This document shows, one piece after another, positions 43,767-55,537 of a DNA stretch of 64,000 nt (the first letter of the stretch is position 1; each line of letters opens with the position of its first letter). This stretch comes from Tieghemiomyces parasiticus (lineage: Eukaryota; Kickxellomycota; Dimargaritomycetes; Dimargaritales; Dimargaritaceae). The notes beneath the pieces were generated by a model. The model was not told the DNA's origin and did no database searches. It saw only the letters and a program-made list of their open reading frames with translations. Both the position numbers and the translations under genes were made by a program. The DNA is taken from contig JANBPT010000114.1 in NCBI GenBank assembly GCA_027575765.1, positions 1-64,000 on the forward strand, read 5' to 3'.

Positions 43767-46290
43767 ATGGCTTCCAATGGATCCGGTGGCAAGGCTGAGC
43801 CACGACTTATTATCGTGTCCAACCGCCTGCCCGTCACTATCAAGAAGCAGGACTCCGAATGGTCCTTCAACATGAGTTCAGGTGGCCTGGTCTCCGCCCT
43901 GGACGGCCTAGCCAAGCAAATGACCTTCACCTGGATCGGCTGGCCGGGTAAGTGTCCTTAATAGATGGTCGTCTACCCAAGCTGGTGGCTCGACAACCTG
44001 ACTTGACCTACTGGCAAGGTACATGACCCACCCTCCTTCTCCTAACGTAACCCCTGTCTCCTCCCTATCTACTCACCCGCCTACCCTGACCGACCTACTC
44101 CCTCCCCTAGGTGTCGATTTTCCCGAGGACGACCGTCGAGTCATCCGCAGCAAGCTTAAGGACCGTGACTGCGTGCCCGTCTTTTTGCACGACGACCTGG
44201 CCGAACTGCACTACAACGGCTTCTCCAACAGCATCCTGTGGCCCCTGTTTCACTACCACCCGGGGGAGATTTCTTTTGATGAGGATGTGTGGCAGGCCTA
44301 CCAGAAGGCCAACAGCCTGTTTGCGGACGCGATCTGCGACATTGTGCAGGACGGCGACCTGGTCTGGATCCAAGACTACCACCTTATGCTCCTACCCAAG
44401 ATGCTGCGCGAGCGCATGGGTCCCGAGAAGAAAAACGTCAAAATTGGTTGGTTCCTGCACACCCCGTTCCCTAGCAGCGAGATTTACCGCATCCTGCCCG
44501 TGCGTAAGGAGATCCTCCTTGGCGTGCTGAGCTCAGACCTGCTGGGCTTCCACACCTATGACTACGCCCGCCACTTTTTATCGTCGTGCACCCGCATCCT
44601 GGGACTGTCCACCATGCCTAACGGGGTCGAATTTGAGGGCCGGATGGTGCACGTGGGCACCTTCCCCATCGGTATCGAGCCCAGCAAGTTCACCGACGGC
44701 CTCCAGAAACCCGCCATCCAGGAGCGCATCGCTACCCTGGAGGCCCAGTTTAAGGGAAAGAAGGTCATCGTTGGCGTGGACCGCCTCGACTACATTAAGG
44801 GTGTGCCCCAGAAGATCCACGCCCTCGAGGTGTTCCTGGAGAAGCACCCCGAGTACCAGGGCAAGGTGGTCTTGGTGCAAGTGGCTGTACCCTCGCGCTC
44901 CGACGTGGAGGAGTACCAACACCTGATCTCCAACGTGTACCAGCTGGTCGGTCGCATCAACGGCCGCTTTGGCACGGTGGAGTACACCCCGATCCACTTC
45001 CTGCATAAATCGGTCACCTTCGATGAGCTGGTGGCCCTGTACGCCGTGTCAGACGCCTGCCTGGTCTCGTCGACCCGCGACGGCATGAACCTGGTATCGT
45101 ACGAATACATTTCGTGCCAGGAGAAGAAGCACGGCGTGCTCATCCTCAGCGAGTTTGCCGGCGCCGCCCAGTCCCTCAATGGCTCCATCATCGTCAATCC
45201 GTGGAACACGGACGATCTGGCCGATGGCATTTACCAGGCGGTAACCATGCCTGCCGAGCAGCGCGAGCTTAACCACCAGCGTCTGTACCGCTACGTGACC
45301 AAGTACACTGCGGCCTACTGGGGCACCTCTTTCGTACATGAGCTGATGCGTGTCAGTGAGGAGCTCAACAGCGTCTTGTCGCTGCCCAGTCTGCACTCTG
45401 AGACGGTGATAGATGCGTACCGCCGGGCCCGCGGGGGGAAGCGCTTGATCCTGCTTGACTACGACGGCACCCTGACTCAGGTGCACCGCTTACCTGAGTT
45501 TGCCAAGCCCAGCCCGCAAACATTGGACCTGCTCACGCGGTTGGCCCGGCTGCCGGACACGTACGTGTACGTATTATCGGGCCGGAGCCGGCGCCATCTG
45601 GACGCCTGGTTCGGGGAGACTGGCGTGGGCCTGTCAGCCGAGCACGGTTGTTTCTACAAGCACCCGGCCAAGCTGCGAGGCCGGATGGACCCCACCGGCG
45701 AGGGTGCGGCGGCCGCCGGCGCTGGTAGTGGAGGCAATGACGTGCAGACCGTGCGCGCCGACACCAACGACTGGTACTGCCTTGTGGACCACGTGGATTA
45801 CACCTGGCGCGACACCATCCGGCCGCTCTTCCAGCACTATTTGGAGCGCACCCCGGGCTCCTTCATGGAGGACAAGGAGATCATCCTGACTTGGCACTAC
45901 CGCAACACCGACCCGGAGTTTGGGTCATGGCAGGCCAACGAGCTCAAGGTCAACCTTGAGAAGGCCCTCAGCCATCTGCCTCTGGCTATCGTACAGGGAA
46001 ACAAGACGCTGGAACTCCGTCCTTCATCCATCGACAAGGCCGTGCCCGTGCGAGCCATCCTGCGCGACCTGAAGAGCCTGCCCGCTAAGCCCGAAGCCAC
46101 GGAGGCGGCCAACTTTATTTTGGCCGTCGGCGACGGTAAGGGCGACGAAGTCATTTTCTCCATGCTTCACGATAACCCGGACGCCATTACCAGTACCGTG
46201 GGCCGTAAGCAGACTGAGGCCAAGTACTTCCTCGACGACGTGAAGCACGTTGAAGATATCCTTGAGCACCTGACCAGCGAAACCGCCTGA
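43767..46290 (+). CDS. TPS1: Trehalose-6-phosphate synthase fused to trehalose-phosphatase-type domain
   Basis: Exons 43767-43947 and 44111-46290 join in phase to 786 residues. Residues about 12-480 are the GT20 synthase that makes trehalose-6-phosphate from UDP-glucose and glucose-6-phosphate: LIIVSNRLPVTI, SSGGLVSALDGL, WIQDYHLMLLP, GWFLHTPFPSSEIYR, VDRLDYIKGVPQK and RDGMNLVSYEYI are all intact. Residues about 500-786 are a HAD-type phosphatase domain with LLDYDGTLT, VLSGRSRRHL and VGDGKGDEVIFSML. The last motif keeps GDxxxD but differs from the usual GDDxxDE of TPP enzymes. Single-domain Tps1 is about 480-500 residues, so this is the two-domain form. It may carry both steps or use the second domain for regulation. 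Trehalose protects against stress and stores carbon in spores. Confidence 0.94.
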
Positions 46291-47868
46291 GTGCTGATAG
46301 GTCGACCACCTGGTAAGGGGGATTACTACCAGCACGGTGAACCCCACTCTGCGCACTGGTCCAACCCAACCTTTCCTATTGGTGCTATAGGCCCAATCGA
46401 CTCTTATACCTCCCCCTCCCGTCCTACATTCGTTACACCGCTGGCGGTCCAGCACACAACCCCCTTCCCTATGTTGTTTCTCGGCCGCACTTTAGTATGT
46501 ATTATTCCTGTCTTATACACACACACCCGGGCCTCCAATTCTATAAGCTTAGTAAACTATTTTGGAGAGTCATCTTTATCAAGCATGGTAGGGTTGGTTC
46601 TAAAGTTGGAAAATGAAGGATGGTACTTGGTGCGTGTGGGGAGGGGGGGTTACTGGGCTGCTGGGGAAATGGATGGTGACAGGTCGTGTAAGCGGTGCCG
46701 CTCCCGATACAGAGGCTGTCAAATGCACGGTCTGTCAACTGTACCAACGAAATACATCGACCCCCCCCCACCCACCCGCCTTCTCATGGCCCGACTGGGT
46801 TCACCACCACCTTTTCTTCCGTTTATCTAATATGCCAAACGGGAAGCCGGTGTATCCCTACCAGTCACTTTGCGCAACCTACCTGTGGGATAATTATATT
46901 CGAATCCCGTATGGTAGAGCAACGGCGTGTTGGCGAGCAAGCCACCTGTGTGATTGTAGATGCTGGTGGGTGTGTTCCCATGAGCTGGGCTGTGACAAAG
47001 GGGATCGGAGGAATAAGGGCGGAAGGCTGGATGTAGTGGATTGATTTTTGGAATACATTTCAGGCGACTGGGGAGAGGAGGAAAAATCCGGAACCGCTGG
47101 CTATCAGTTACCATGACGGCGGTGGGTAGCACCAAGCGGGTAGTAACGGTCTGTGATGCCAAAAAAAGTCATCTGGTGCAGTGTGGACGAGGGTAGCACA
47201 ATGCAGCGCCTCTAGAATATCGTACTTTTCTGCCGAGTAAAATTTAATGGCCTTCAGTACTATTATTAGGTTGTTAAGTGGTGCCAGATGCCGGATGAGG
47301 CGAGCATGGGAGACGGAGGCTTTTCATTACGAAAAGGCGGTCACCAAGCTGAAGGAGGAGGAAGGGAGGAGGGGGAGAAAGCAGGCGTTCCGACGGAGAA
47401 CAGATGTATCCTGGCACCGAAAAGACATAGTGTAACCTACAGGGCCTTCATCTGTGCTAGCGAACTTGGCCGTGGACACCTGTAGCCTTCAAAGTTACCA
47501 TCTGTGAACCCTCTACGGCTTCCAATTGCCGCTGGTTTTATTATTGTTCGTTTTTATTTTACCGCCTTGGTTGGTCCCTCCCCCAGCGGTCCAGCCCGCC
47601 CATAAGGGGGAAGGGGCTAGCCGATATCATGGACATAACCATACTATTTATAAGCTCATGGCCGGAAGGATATTGAAGCCCAGTACCATACCTTCCTCGT
47701 GCTTTTATTATTTCTTTGTTTTAGATCCTATAGAAATATCGTTTTAGCCGGTAGTTAACCTTAAAGGTCCACCATTCCCCTCCCCCCCTCTCCTTACCAT
47801 CTACTTTGACCCCGAAAAGGCAATTGGGCTATATTTGGGCCATTATTATTATTATTATTATTGGCACG
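46291..47868. other. Intergenic, 1.6 kb
   Basis: No gene recognised on either strand. Contains C- and G-runs (46,640-46,650; 46,760-46,785) and ends in an ATT microsatellite just before the next start codon. Confidence 0.4.
47842..47862. repeat. (ATT)7 microsatellite
   Basis: Seven perfect ATT units ending six bases before the ATG of the secreted paralogue B. If an upstream ATG at 47,806 were used, the repeat would encode a run of isoleucines. Confidence 0.9.
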
Positions 47869-49409
47869 ATGAGACTCGTTACGTATTCCCCGTTGTATTT
47901 GGTCGCCCTGCTGGCGGCCCCGTTGGTCATCGTTGCTACTGAGCTTTCAGCCGCCAGAGGCGATCAGGCCCGCCGTACCAGTGCGCCATACGTTGCATCC
48001 GCAGTCGCGCCTTCCGGTGTCCCCATGGAACGTCAGTCGGCGTCGCCTTACACCCGGAGCCGATTTACGATTGGCGAAGACGACAGTAGTAGCGACAGCA
48101 GCAGCGATGAGGAGGAGGGCGAGGCAGGGGGCTATTATAACTTGCCTAACCGAAACCTGCATCGTTCGCTCAATTCAGTGCTGGTACCTATCCACCAACA
48201 ACCGGTGGCCAGGAAAGCGAAGAGCGAAGGTTCATTGCGCAACATGCTGCTGCAGCGTGACCTTCCATATCGGGTAAGTGGCCCGGTATACACTCCAAAT
48301 TTACAGGGTGAAGCTCCATGCATTGCCTTTAACGTTTGGCGGTCATTTTTATTACGCAAACAACGTGGCACGAGACGATCATTTCTCGCACCATTCTTCC
48401 TTTTGCTCTCGCAGCTGGCGGATAATAGGGTACTGGAAGGGTACCTAACCAACACAGGGAAGTACTCACCCCTTTCCTCATTAATTCATTAACTAACATT
48501 TACCTAACTCCATCAACGTCTTCAATCACCGGTCACCCAACTTCCCTAAAGTATCGTCAACTCATCCACGAAGAAGCCCAGGGCATCCCTTTACCAGCAG
48601 ATATGAAAGCCGTTGCCAGCCAGTCACCCAGTCTGCTTAAATTGGCCGATGAGCTGATCGGCCGTGGTATCTTCAACGACTACGGACTCAAGTACTCGAC
48701 ACCCAAAGAGTCCTTGAAGCGATCGCTGAGTACTGCCCGCCGGCCACCGCTCATCCGGCGTCCGGCTTTGGGCACCGTGCATGTCCCGGCCAACGCCCAG
48801 TTCCACACGGAGGTACGCACGCTGGCCGAGATCACCAACACCCATCTCCTCCTCAACTACGCGCACCGCGGCAGCCTACCTCTGGCCTATGCGACGCTTA
48901 TGAAGCACCAGTTTGCGCCCCTTAGCCTTGGCGAGTTTCGTACCCGAGTTCAGACCGGCGAAGTCCACATCAGCACTGACCTTATGCGTGAGGCCATTAT
49001 CCGCAACAACCACGTTAGCATCGTGAAGCTACGCAACTATTTCATATTCTCTTACGAGGCCAACTGGGCCACGTACGTGACATTTCCGCTCCTCGCCGCT
49101 CGCTTGGGTTACAATGATATTGCCCGCACCCTGCTGGATATTTACCCATGTGGTGCTATCAATGCCAACAAATTCGCCCAGCTGCAGGGCGCTTGCCAGG
49201 ATGCCAAGGCCCATCTAGATTTGTACCAGAAGAACCGGTCTGTGGTTCGTTGGGTACCTAAAAGCATGGCGGAAGGTGGGCGTGTGGAGGTGACCAATGC
49301 CCTGCTGGGTCTGCCCGAGGATTTCCAGTTCGATACGGAGTTTTTGGCGGATCATGTCGTTGTCAGTGTCCCCGTGTCGGCGCCCGGGGTGGCCGGGGAG
49401 ACTCGTTAG
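47869..49409 (+). CDS. Secreted protein of unknown family, paralogue B
   Basis: Exons 47869-48273 and 48552-49409 join in phase 0 to 420 residues. Residues 1-30 (MRLVTYSPLYLVALLAAPLV) are a signal peptide. An acidic Ser/Asp run (DDSSSDSSSDEEEGE) and a basic stretch follow. Exon 2 opens with YRQLIHEEAQGIPLPADM and carries IFNDYGLK, EITNTHLLLNYAHRGSLPLAYA, LMREAIIRNNHVSIVKL and LLAARLGYNDIARTLLDIYP. These are in the same order as in the gene at 30,074, with the intron at the same place and in the same phase. The two are therefore paralogues that diverged far (shared residues mainly in the helical blocks). The ATG at 47,869 is preferred over 47,806, which would place an Ile run before the signal peptide. 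Function unknown. Confidence 0.8.
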
Positions 49410-50189
49410 CAATGGTGTCTGGATTGAGAACCCGGTAACCAAGCTCATAGGGAGATGACACGCGATGATCCCGTATTCCTAGAGTTTCGTTGTTGTTTTT
49501 TTTTAAAAAATTCCTTTCTTCAAAATTTAGGATTATCATTTTTAGTTTACATTTTATTTATCTATTTACTCTTTATTTATAAAAAAAAATCAGAAAAGGC
49601 TGAGGCAGTTTTAATGGGACGATGACAATATATACGATTTGTATGGAAAAGCTTAGCTTCTTTTCACTAAAATCTAATGGCACGATACAATGACGAATAT
49701 AAGCGATGTGACGGGCAATGCAGATGATCCCTGAGCCACGGCTGCTGCCGATTGGCCCTGTAGTACGGCTTGTAGATTTCCAAAGTCAAGAAGGGAGAAG
49801 AGGGGCTCTGGGGTGGCATAAGACAGACACTATCGACACATTACACACGGCGGTACAATATTCAGCGGGCCCTCCGGCCCGGGGGGGGGTGCTGTACCTT
49901 AGCACTTTAAATGGAGCGTTGAGCGGTCCTGCATGCATAGGCTTGGCGAAGTTTAATGGACCAGGGCAAACTTACCGGTGACTCAAGCTAGCTGCGAGAA
50001 GCTGCGTTTGCTGGACAAACAGGGGGCTCTGTTGTCTTGGCGGGTAGCGAACTAAGCAAGGGGTCACATTCCTCACCATTATCGTTTATGTGACCATTAG
50101 TGGGCCATTCCCTTATAGTGCTGCACGACGCTACATGGCCAGGGGTTAGCGTTTGGGTGGTGTCGAGGTAGAGATGAACCCAACCCTAG

Positions 50190-50191
<2 letters not shown>
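49410..50191. other. AT-rich 3' region and non-coding stretch
   Basis: From 49,490 to 49,590 the sequence is strongly A/T-rich with long T and A runs, probably the 3' end of paralogue B. No gene seen up to the CT repeat. Confidence 0.4.
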
Positions 50192-50270
<79 letters not shown>

Positions 50271-50367
50271 NNNNNNNNNNNNNNNNNNNNNNNNNNNNNN
50301 NNNNNNNNNNNNNNNNNNNNNNNNNNNNNNNNNNNNNNNNNNNNNNNNNNNNNNNNNNNNNNNNNNN

Positions 50368-50445
<78 letters not shown>
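50192..50445. repeat. (CT)n microsatellite interrupted by an assembly gap
   Basis: About 79 bases of pure CT, then 97 N (50,271-50,367), then 78 bases of pure TC. The same repeat on both sides means the gap lies inside the array. Its true length is unknown and the N count is probably an estimate. Confidence 0.97.
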
Positions 50446-50448
<3 letters not shown>

Positions 50449-52965
50449 AGATTCTCTCATCGTTGACACCTAGACGAGGGCCATTACTAACGGTTACAGT
50501 CAGGGAAAGGTAATTGGCATGTGCTCCGCTATATCTCGCTGACGAATCTCCCCGACGTAGAAAACCTGGATCGATATTCAGGCTTAGCGGTATGTAAACC
50601 TGGCGAGCGATTGACTAGAGTTTAGATTGCCCAGCCTTTGAGTGTTGGCGGGAAGATGGCAGCATCAACAGTTGGACCACAAAAAGCAGCGTGGGTCTAT
50701 TCCTGCACCGTCAAACGGTAAACCCCACCCCCCCCATGCCCTAACGTTCAGCCGGTTGCTCCGGTTTTATCATCAATAGGCGGACGAATTCAAGCAGACT
50801 GCCACCACATCTGATGTGTTCCTGGGCCGTGTTTCTCCGCATTGAACGACTGTCAAGCGGGGTAAGACCTGAAGTGTAGTGAGTCGTAAACAAACGGGCA
50901 ATCGTGAAACAGCGGTCGGCGGGGGAGAGGAAAATATATATCTAGAAACGGCTTGATGACTAGCCCTTCAAATGGTAGCCTGCATCCAAGCCACATTGTT
51001 ACAAGCTCTGATGTCAAAACCTACTCGGTCGGCAGGAGAGAGCCAAGTTTTAAGGGTAGCTGGAACGAGAGGCTAGCGCCACTTTGGGTGCTCCCGATTG
51101 AAAGCCGCACTGCCTAAAAAAAAGTGAGGGAAATGGAGGGGCAGGTCAGCGCCCAATAAGGTGGGGGAGAGCGTAAGGAGATGAAATCAGAAACGATACT
51201 GAAACAATAGAGTTTCTTCCGAGATTGGCCTCTACCAGGAGAAAGGAAGGGGGTTGGACATTTTCTTATTTTGGCTGCTCTGCTGTCCTAATCCGGCATA
51301 GCTGACCAATACTGGAAACAGGTGCACAACCAAAGAGGGTACCAAAACCTCTTAAAGACCGAGCTTTGGTTTGGGGTAAGGAAACGAACTGAGTAGAACC
51401 CCGAATCGACAAGGCGGAGAGTATTCAGACTCCCCCCTCCTTAAAGAGAATACTAACGCTTCTGTTTGATGACAGATTTTACCAGGATGCACACCAAACG
51501 GAGCCTTCGTTTAGCAACCCCAGGCGGCTGCTGAATAGCTTGCGAGTTGGGGCCCGTGGTACCAATCGGTGGGTGGGTGAGGTATTGAAATAGCTGAGAG
51601 GGGGGTGGTAAGCCAGATGGAAACTACTAACCCAATCAGTCACCCACGCCACCGGCGTTGGCCACCGGGTAGCACCACGCATGTCCATTGACGACGTACC
51701 AACCTACACGGCTTGCAGTGCCAAGACTCGACTATGGGCCCGCAGTCACCCGGGCTGAAGCCTCGGGGTTCTGAATCGAAGGTCCCGCCGAATGTGGCGA
51801 CGCTTAACAGTGGAAGCCGCTGGTAATGACGGCAGCCGCTAATAGGGCTGAAGACCTCTCCATTAGCCTGCAAGGCCACTGCCACCACTGCCTAAAAATA
51901 ACCCGGCCGCTTTACGCCGAGGCACCTGACAATGGGTCATCGGAGCAACCTTTACCCGTAGCATTTTGACAGGTCTGGTCGTTGGCGGGCGAAAGGGAGG
52001 CGGAGAGGAGGTGCTTGTAAGCACGTGGATACTACATCCATTATGGGTCTCAAGCCTCGTCACAATACAGTAATGCTTAGACTGGCAAGGCCAAGTCCGT
52101 GCCATCGGCCGATACTCTTCGCTGAGGAGGACGCTCACGACATGGATTTATATGGCGATAAGGTATCGGGCCAGACAGGTGCGATTTCTGTTGCTGGAAT
52201 CAATATTTGCGTGGCAGATAAAGGCAGGGTCTGCTAGGCAACTGGGCCGCTCCAAAAGCCGCCAGGTGAATATTGTCCAGATAGCGGCGGTTTACGTCAC
52301 AATTCCCTCGAGCACCCGATGGAATAACTCATCCATCGCCTGTCCCTCCCCCTCCCCATCAGCTACTAATACCACTCGCCAACGCCATTGTGTAACTCTC
52401 GAATTCCTCGACCCGCAGACCTTCCACTTAGGAGAAACCTTTCCAGCCGCTAAAAAGAGGAGGACGGTGGCTGGTAAGATGGCAATCTAACGGCCCCAAC
52501 CGACCAATGCTCTCCCGCGCACTTCTTGTCTATGATGAAAAACTCCCATCCTCTCCACCCCTTGGTTCGTCAGAAACTTTCCGTGTATGAGTGAGGGAAG
52601 AAAATCGGGGAGGGGGCGTTCGTCTAGTGCCGGCATAGTACCCGACTGCCGACATGATTGTTTTTTTTTTCTTTTGTACTTTGGGATCCCATCGGTCAGC
52701 TCACACCCTGTAGTGATTAGCCGCCGGGCTCCGAAGGGCTTGGCGCTGCTGATGACCCCAAGGGGAAAAATATATATAAAGTCCGCCACAGGGCGCGTCC
52801 CACCCAACGCACAAACTTAGATTTCATAGTGCTCACCTTCTGTCGTCATCCGACCCGATCCAGCCCTCCATCTGATTATTACTACCCCACCGCATAGTCG
52901 CTTGAGCCACTACTCCGTTACTGCAGTTGATTACCGCCAGGTCTTATTTTTCCACCGTCACCAAT
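50446..52965. other. Gene-poor region, 2.5 kb
   Basis: No gene recognised. The plus frame 52,152-52,490 reads without stops but shows no domain. The last 250 bases contain the promoter of the CYSTM gene. Confidence 0.35.
52773..52780 (+). promoter_or_regulatory. TATA box of CYSTM gene 1
   Basis: TATATAAA about 190 bases before the ATG at 52,966, followed by a pyrimidine-rich leader. Confidence 0.5.
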
Positions 52966-53821
52966 ATGAACCAGCCCGGCTACCCCCAACCCGGCTACGG
53001 CCCGCCCATGCCCCCTCAGGGCTACGGTAAGTATGCACTAAACAGTTAGCCTACTACGGGCTCGAGGCAGGGCACCATCCGACATGGTCCCGGTGGTATA
53101 TTGGCCGTGGATGCCTTTCCTGCGTCCGCCTAGAGTGGGCGAGCCTTGTGTGTGTGTGTGCACCCATCCGTGGACCCTCTCCGTGGGCCTTGGCATTCGT
53201 GGTGGTGGCCTGAAATGACCGACGGCCGCCTGGCGTGGGGTGGAGCCCGAAGCTGGGAACGAGTATGGGGGGGGGCTGCGACCAACACTCTCCTCACCAC
53301 CCCTGCAATCCAGCACGACGTTTCCGGCCACCACCCCTGCGTCACCGCTGATCCTCTCATGGGTCTTTCACTGCTCGCCTCTCTTACGTCGTCGGCCAGC
53401 ACACCTGCAGCCCTTCCCGTAGGCATGGCGTCGACCCTGAGTCGATTGCGGGCTACGCTGCGCTGTACACGCACGCACCCCTGGTTCCGCCTTCGTTCCC
53501 AAGGCACACTGTCATTTTGGTGCCCTCCCCACCGCCCGGCCTGCCGGCCTAATTCGGCAGCCTGTCAGCTGACCATCTTCTTCTCAGCCAAGGCCCAGTC
53601 AATCTAACCCCTCACCATGCTTTGTTGTTGTTGATCATGCCTAAATCCTCAAAGGCCAACCCGTCTATGTACAGAGCCCACCCATCGTCTACCAGCAGGC
53701 ACCACCTCCGCAGCGTGGTGGCGGCTGCTCTGATTGCTGTCTGGGCTGCGGTCTCGCCAGTCTGTGCTGCTGCTGCTGTGCCGAGGAGGGCTGCGAGTGC
53801 TGTTGCGACATCTGCTGCTAA
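52966..53821 (+). CDS. CYSTM protein 1 (cysteine-rich transmembrane module)
   Basis: Exons 52966-53026 and 53655-53821 join in phase to 75 residues. The N terminus is Pro/Gly/Gln/Tyr-rich (MNQPGYPQPGYGPPMPP), continued by VYVQSPPIVYQQAPPPQRGG. The C terminus is the CYSTM tail: CSDCCLGCGLASLCCCCCAE, then a second Cys cluster to the end. CYSTM proteins are small tail-anchored membrane proteins of eukaryotes, tied to stress and metal tolerance. The Cys side of the helix may bind metal or be palmitoylated. The 628-base intron is long for this genome and may hide a further short exon. A second CYSTM gene lies 4 kb away in convergent orientation. Confidence 0.88.
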
Positions 53822-54663
53822 GCGCAAGGATGGGACGGCAGTGTGATGTGTCGAGCCACTAGGACTCTTCCTCCCCCCTCCCCGTAATTCGACCAGTTCT
53901 CTGGCCTGCCCGTGCTGCGCTCTATGGATTATCTGGGTAACACCTGGACCTCACTTACCCCGTACCTCTTACCATTCGTCTCGTTCTGTACGTTCTCCGC
54001 CCTTTTTATATTTCTCTCGTTTGTCAATAGATCCCAGGCTCCATGTCTCCGGGATCTCTGCTGCTAATTTTCTGTACCAGACTTATCATAAATGGTTGTG
54101 TACATATATTTATACATACACCTTAGCCACCTTTCCCCAACGTGCGTTGGCAACTTTCGATCGACAGCGGCCTGAATTAGGGCCAATCGCCCTGAAATTT
54201 GCAGGCACGGCCTTTTCATCATAGTGAGGGCACCACATGGCCCCATTTAGTGAAAGTGTCATGTTTTGACCGTTCTTATTTACCTGCCGCCGTGCAAATT
54301 GAGAAATTATGTCCGCCATGTCTGATCTTTACTCAAGGAACGAGGTATTTATATGACATAGCATGTGTGTGGGCGTATAGCGTGGCATCGGAAGCCAATG
54401 GGATTGGATAGGAGGTAAAGCAATGGCGAAAACAGGGGGGGGAGGAGATTGGGCTGCTGGCCCCGTTGGCAGGCAATAAGAGTGAAAGTCGTCGTAATAT
54501 TAAATTGAGAGTAAGTGGGGGGGTCAGAGGAGACATGCATGCTCTAGGGGGGTGGGGTGGAGAGGAAACCGAATGAAGGGTGGAAAGTCTAGAGCCAGGC
54601 TGGGCCGGAGTAGTGCCGGGGGCCGTCAGTCGAAGGGGTTATTATTACTATTGATATTATTAT
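53822..54663. other. Intergenic between convergent genes
   Basis: Shared 3' region of CYSTM gene 1 (plus) and the unknown gene at 54,664 (minus). No gene seen. An ATT-type repeat (TTATTATTACTATTG) lies near 54,640. Confidence 0.4.
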
Positions 54664-55537
54664 TCAGCGCCGAGAACCAAAGCAGCACGCGAACATGGAG
54701 ACCGAGTTGGAAGCCCCTTCCTCGGTACCGTCGTGGTCCGTCGAGAATTCGGATGACCGTTTCTCCGACAGACGCACGTCGGCCAACGACGGGTGGCTAC
54801 GAATCTGGGTGTCAGTAAACTGGCTGAACCCGCCCTCGGACATGCGGGCCATGAAGTCATCAGTATCGATATCGGCCGGTTTCCCGCGACTGCTCATGAA
54901 CATCCCGCCGCTCATCCCGCCGGTACTACCCGCGCCATCGCCATTCCGATCGATACTGAGGACGCGGCCACCAAGCTCGTCCTGGGAGGCGACAGAGGTG
55001 GGGTACTTCTCGATGGAGTAGGTGGTGTGGAAGGACTTTTTGGGTTGCGGCACCGGATGGCCCGAGCGGTCCGGGGAAAACGAACGGCTGCGGGGTGGAA
55101 GGTGACTGAGTGACCGGCTGAAGGCCACCGTTGCCACCGGAGCCCGTGAGGTGGGTTTGGGCGGGATCGGTGGCGGCGGCTGAAGGTGTCGAGATGCTGT
55201 GCTGTCGCGGTTCATGGCGGCCAACTTGGCAGCGTTGATGGTGTACAGAATGTGATCGGGGACGTTGAAGGTGAGGTCTAGAGAAAGTGTCGCAGCGGTG
55301 GGTGGTAGGGTGCGTGTGAAGTTAGGCATTGGGCCGTGCGTTTTAAGGTTGAGTTATCTGTCTAGAGTCGCTGGGCGCAACCATTAAGACTCGGTGATGA
55401 AAGCTGTAGGCACGGTCTCCCTGCCAGTCTTCCGGTTACCGATTGTACTTACCTTGAGTATCCTGGTCGAACGATATCATCTCGGGTATGCTCATGGAGC
55501 CAATTTTGAATTCGTAAGGTTCGTTCTTGGCGGCCAT
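54664..55537 (-). CDS. Protein of unknown function, two exons
   Basis: Exons 55537-55453 and 55277-54664 join in phase to 232 residues, starting MAAKNEPYEFKIGSMSIPEM. After the junction comes DLTFNVPDHILYTINAAKLAAM, which looks like a short folded segment. The remainder is mostly disordered, with Pro-rich (PPPPIPPKP, a possible SH3 ligand), Ser/Arg-rich and Gly/Met-rich parts. The C terminus VSMFACCFGSRR has adjacent cysteines beside basic residues and could be lipidated. I recognise no family. Splice motifs (CTCAAG|GTAAGT; CTCTAG) and open frame support a real gene. Confidence 0.65.

Noticed and set aside
46905..46960. TTCGAATCCC followed by TGGTAGAGCA, resembling tRNA boxes
   Set aside because: Box order is reversed on this strand and no stems form on either strand.
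54695..55113. Long plus-strand frames in two readings
   Set aside because: They are the antisense of exon 2 of the gene at 54,664-55,537.
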